DNA of 64,000 nucleotides, taken from NCBI GenBank assembly GCA_021800445.1, contig JAJYYZ010000002.1, positions 60,199-124,198 on the forward strand. Direction: 5' to 3'. The position numbers and the translations under genes were made by a program. The DNA is from a bacterium. Its GTDB lineage: Bacteria > Thermotogota > Thermotogae > Mesoaciditogales > Mesoaciditogaceae. The notes beneath the pieces were generated by a model. It saw only the letters and a program-made list of their open reading frames with translations. It did no database searches and was not told where the DNA came from. This document shows, in pieces, positions 62,048-64,000 of this stretch (within the stretch, counting starts at the first letter, position 1; each line of letters begins with the position of its first letter).

Positions 62048-63733
62048 AATTTCAACCTGATTCTTTCCGTGCATTTTAGCCATATAAAGTGCTTTATCGG
62101 CAACAGAAATGATGTCATTTGAAGTTAATGAATCAGATGGATATTCTGCTATACCTATGCTTATCGTCACTTTAACGGGTGAGTTTCCTTCAGCCACAAA
62201 AAGGCGTAAGCGTTCGGCTATTGTTTTGGCTACCATCTTTTCCGTACCTCTTAAAATTATAGTGAATTCATCTCCTCCGTACCTTGCCGCTATATCACTG
62301 CGCCTTATCGATAATTTGATTCTGTCGGCCAAATATTCTATTACCCCATCACCCGTCTGGTGGCCATAAGAATCGTTGACAAATTTGAAATCGTCTATAT
62401 CCATCATGAGAAGAGAAAATTTTGCTTTTTCCTGAACAAGTTTATCGATTCTGTTGTAAAACTCTGTATGGTTGTAAAGGCCGGTTTGCGGATCACGGAT
62501 CGCTTTTTCCTGTAAAGTTTCAAATTCGCTTGAATTTTCAATCGCAACCCTTACCTGATCTGCAAATATCTCTAAAATTGTTATATCTTCTACTGAAGGT
62601 CTTTTTCCACTTTTGGGTTTATCAGGAGATATATACGCTATCATCTTTTCGCTTTTATCGCGGATGGGAATCCATAAAAGATCTTTGTCTCTCCAACTTG
62701 TGCCATCAATTACATCATATTTCCCAACGTAAACCATCTCATCTGGAAGATTTACGTTTGCCTCTTCTGGTATGAAATACGAGTTTGAAATTTTAAACTC
62801 ATCTCTCATGATGTTTTTAACAAAAGAAAGAGTCGGACAATTTGCCTGAAGTTTTTTAAAATCATCTTCAGTGATTCCCGAATAAGCGATTCTTTCGATT
62901 GAATCGTCCGGCCTTACAAGGCTGACGAGTACATATTCCCATCCAAGATCATCATGAATTATCGAGGCAACTCGCATCATCAAATCGACAAGAGAAACAT
63001 TCGATTTCAAAAGTTCCGATACCTCAAGCACACGCTTAAGTTCATTTACATGTTTTGAAAGTCTTACCTTTTCTTCTTCAAGTTCCATTCTGGATTTATT
63101 TTCAATCGAAAGCATGTAAGTGAGAAAAAACGGGAATAAAAGCGTATAAACTGAAAAGTATAATATCAAATTATCGTTCAGATTCAAATAAAGCACGTAC
63201 GCTGTCGGAATTACAAGCGCGAATATACCAGTTTCAAGCAAGAGATATTTCAAGGCATCGCGGAAATTCCTATATCTGTTCAAGTAGAAATAAAGGAAAA
63301 GATCTACAAGGATGAAATTCAATATTTTAAAAATCGCGAAAGCCACGATTAATCCATATATGTTTACGCCTAAGATTTGAATGGCGAGGCCAGCCACAGC
63401 GTAAGAAACGGCATATTGAACTCCACTGTAAATTCTTCTTGATAGGTCAATCTTTGTGTATTGAAACAAAGAGATAACGTAAGCGGCCATCGATGTTATA
63501 AGAGGGCCAAAAACAACCAACATCGGGAAAAGAAAGAAAAAACTTGCTGAAATTGAAAATTTGCCAAACCTTATAACTCCAAAAGAATGAACGAAATAAG
63601 CAGAAAGCATGAGGATAGTGAACAGCGTGATACTTCTCATCAAAAAACTCCCCGATCCCCAAATAAGGATCAGGAAGTAAAATAAATTAAGAATTGTAAG
63701 AGAAAAAATTATGAATCTACTTTTTTCATTCAT
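62039..63733 (-). CDS. Membrane GGDEF diguanylate cyclase with GAF domain
   Basis: A 564-residue protein. Residues 1-210 contain about seven membrane helices (a MASE-like sensor). A coiled-coil linker (MELEEEKVRLSKHVNELKRVLE) leads to a GAF domain (about 240-400), then a GGDEF domain. The active-site motif RYGGDEF is intact at about 486-490. The product-inhibition I-site RRSD precedes it by the correct five residues. It should make cyclic-di-GMP in response to a signal sensed in the membrane or by GAF. The start overlaps the upstream nuclease-like gene as ATGA. Confidence 0.92.
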   Translation of the reverse strand: MNEKSRFIIFSLTILNLFYFLILIWGSGSFLMRSITLFTILMLSAYFVHSFGVIRFGKFSISASFFFLFPMLVVFGPLITSMAAYVISLFQYTKIDLSRRIYSGVQYAVSYAVAGLAIQILGVNIYGLIVAFAIFKILNFILVDLFLYFYLNRYRNFRDALKYLLLETGIFALVIPTAYVLYLNLNDNLILYFSVYTLLFPFFLTYMLSIENKSRMELEEEKVRLSKHVNELKRVLEVSELLKSNVSLVDLMMRVASIIHDDLGWEYVLVSLVRPDDSIERIAYSGITEDDFKKLQANCPTLSFVKNIMRDEFKISNSYFIPEEANVNLPDEMVYVGKYDVIDGTSWRDKDLLWIPIRDKSEKMIAYISPDKPKSGKRPSVEDITILEIFADQVRVAIENSSEFETLQEKAIRDPQTGLYNHTEFYNRIDKLVQEKAKFSLLMMDIDDFKFVNDSYGHQTGDGVIEYLADRIKLSIRRSDIAARYGGDEFTIILRGTEKMVAKTIAERLRLFVAEGNSPVKVTISIGIAEYPSDSLTSNDIISVADKALYMAKMHGKNQVEISN

Positions 63734-63999
63734 CGTTCTTGTGGCAAGGAGACTCCGATCTTCTGTAAGTCGGAGAGGAATTGCCGCCTCACCTGCCTTT
63801 CTATCAATAATGTTTTTGCACTTTCCAATTTCTTTAAATTTTTCCAGTTCGCAGACGCATGTATTTTTGTACCGTCTAATTTCCTTAAATCAAAGTACCC
63901 ACTTGTCCGAAGACCGTATATGAAACATTCTATCCCCTTATATAGAACCTTATCAAACCTTTTGTATCCTTTCGAAGATCGGATTGTGCTAACCACTTT
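63730..63999 (-). CDS. C-terminal end of an IscB-like (RRXRR/HNH) RNA-guided nuclease (5' partial)
   Basis: The frame is open to the right edge of the window, so only the last 89 codons are visible. The visible part contains GYKRFDKVLYKGIECFIYG, then LRTSGYFDLRKLDGTKIHAS, a pattern I associate with the C-terminal region of IscB/RRXRR-HNH proteins, the relatives of Cas9. The RuvC and HNH domains would lie outside the window, so catalytic integrity cannot be judged. An IS200/IS605-like hairpin is embedded in the last codons. The TGA overlaps the GGDEF start (ATGA), so the element's end has become joined to that gene. Moderately sure of the family. Confidence 0.55.
   Translation of the reverse strand, partial: KVVSTIRSSKGYKRFDKVLYKGIECFIYGLRTSGYFDLRKLDGTKIHASANWKNLKKLESAKTLLIERQVRRQFLSDLQKIGVSLPQER
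63753..63775 (-). repeat. IS200/IS605-type terminal hairpin inside the IscB-like 3' end
   Basis: Minus strand: CTCCGACTT pairs with AAG-A-TCGGAG around an ACAG loop, a nine-base-pair stem with one bulged A. Its CTT-loop-AAG top and CTCC/GGAG base parallel the repeat copies A-D. Confidence 0.6.
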
Positions 64000-64000
64000 T

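Noticed and set aside
1..64000. CRISPR arrays, rRNA and tRNA genes
   Set aside because: No regularly spaced direct repeats, tRNA cloverleaf signatures or rRNA sequence were recognised on either strand by reading.

Overview
This window reads as chromosome of a bacterium in the phylum Thermotogota, most likely one of the less-studied, moderately thermophilic lineages. That placement is an inference. It rests on the A+T-rich sequence, a 65-residue cold-shock protein, an L-allo-threonine aldolase and a PanB resembling my recollection of the Thermotoga proteins, the glmU-prs-rplY-pth and rbfA-truB-ribF gene orders, and secreted beta-rich proteins that would suit a toga-like envelope. Genes are packed tightly, often with ATGA overlaps. 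Ribosome-binding sites follow AGGAGG or AGGTGAT, many starts are TTG or GTG, and several promoters use an extended TGn-TATAAT -10 element.

Layout. 1-5.5 kb: an edge-truncated membrane pseudo-phosphoesterase, a 5'-nucleotidase-family enzyme, cold-shock protein, threonine aldolase and an MFS transporter. 5.5-14 kb: housekeeping run valS-folC-ruvA, then glmU-prs-rplY-pth-mrnC. 14-17 kb: a Na+-pump decarboxylase beta subunit (minus) and a methyltransferase/acyltransferase/zinc-ribbon fusion. 17-23 kb: a BMP/nucleoside-type ABC importer with two tandem binding proteins. 23-32.5 kb: rbfA-truB-ribF-MATE, rpsO-pnp-M16 peptidase, an HD-GYP protein and an iron alcohol dehydrogenase. 32.5-43.3 kb: envelope and transport genes, mostly minus: a barrel-like protein, a DDAH-like hydrolase, a branched-chain amino-acid binding protein behind a leader-peptide attenuator, a four-gene operon of Ig-like surface proteins and a lone ABC ATPase. 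43.5-54.6 kb: dnaE, methylmalonyl-CoA mutase alpha subunit, threonine synthase, two subunits of a molybdenum hydroxylase with a MocA-like protein, a DUF2520 protein, panB, mscS and birA. 54.6-59.7 kb (minus): a translation-maintenance operon, yugP-type protease, rsmB, rlmN, rsgA, rpe, and a TetR regulator. 59.7-64 kb: a broken small gene, a barrel-like protein, hemW, a GGDEF diguanylate cyclase and the 3' end of what looks like an IscB-type RNA-guided nuclease.

The most notable non-coding signal is the leader upstream of the branched-chain amino-acid binding protein gene (35764-35927, minus). A promoter is followed by a 17-residue peptide with eight Ile/Leu/Val residues whose stop codon lies in the first of two mutually exclusive hairpins; the second hairpin is a terminator. 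This is the architecture of ribosome-mediated attenuation. The second signal is a family of five copies of a repeat of about 57 bp with an imperfect palindrome like IS200/IS605 ends. They sit at gene ends and next to promoters, and a similar hairpin lies in the 3' end of the putative iscB fragment. No rRNA, tRNA or CRISPR array was seen.
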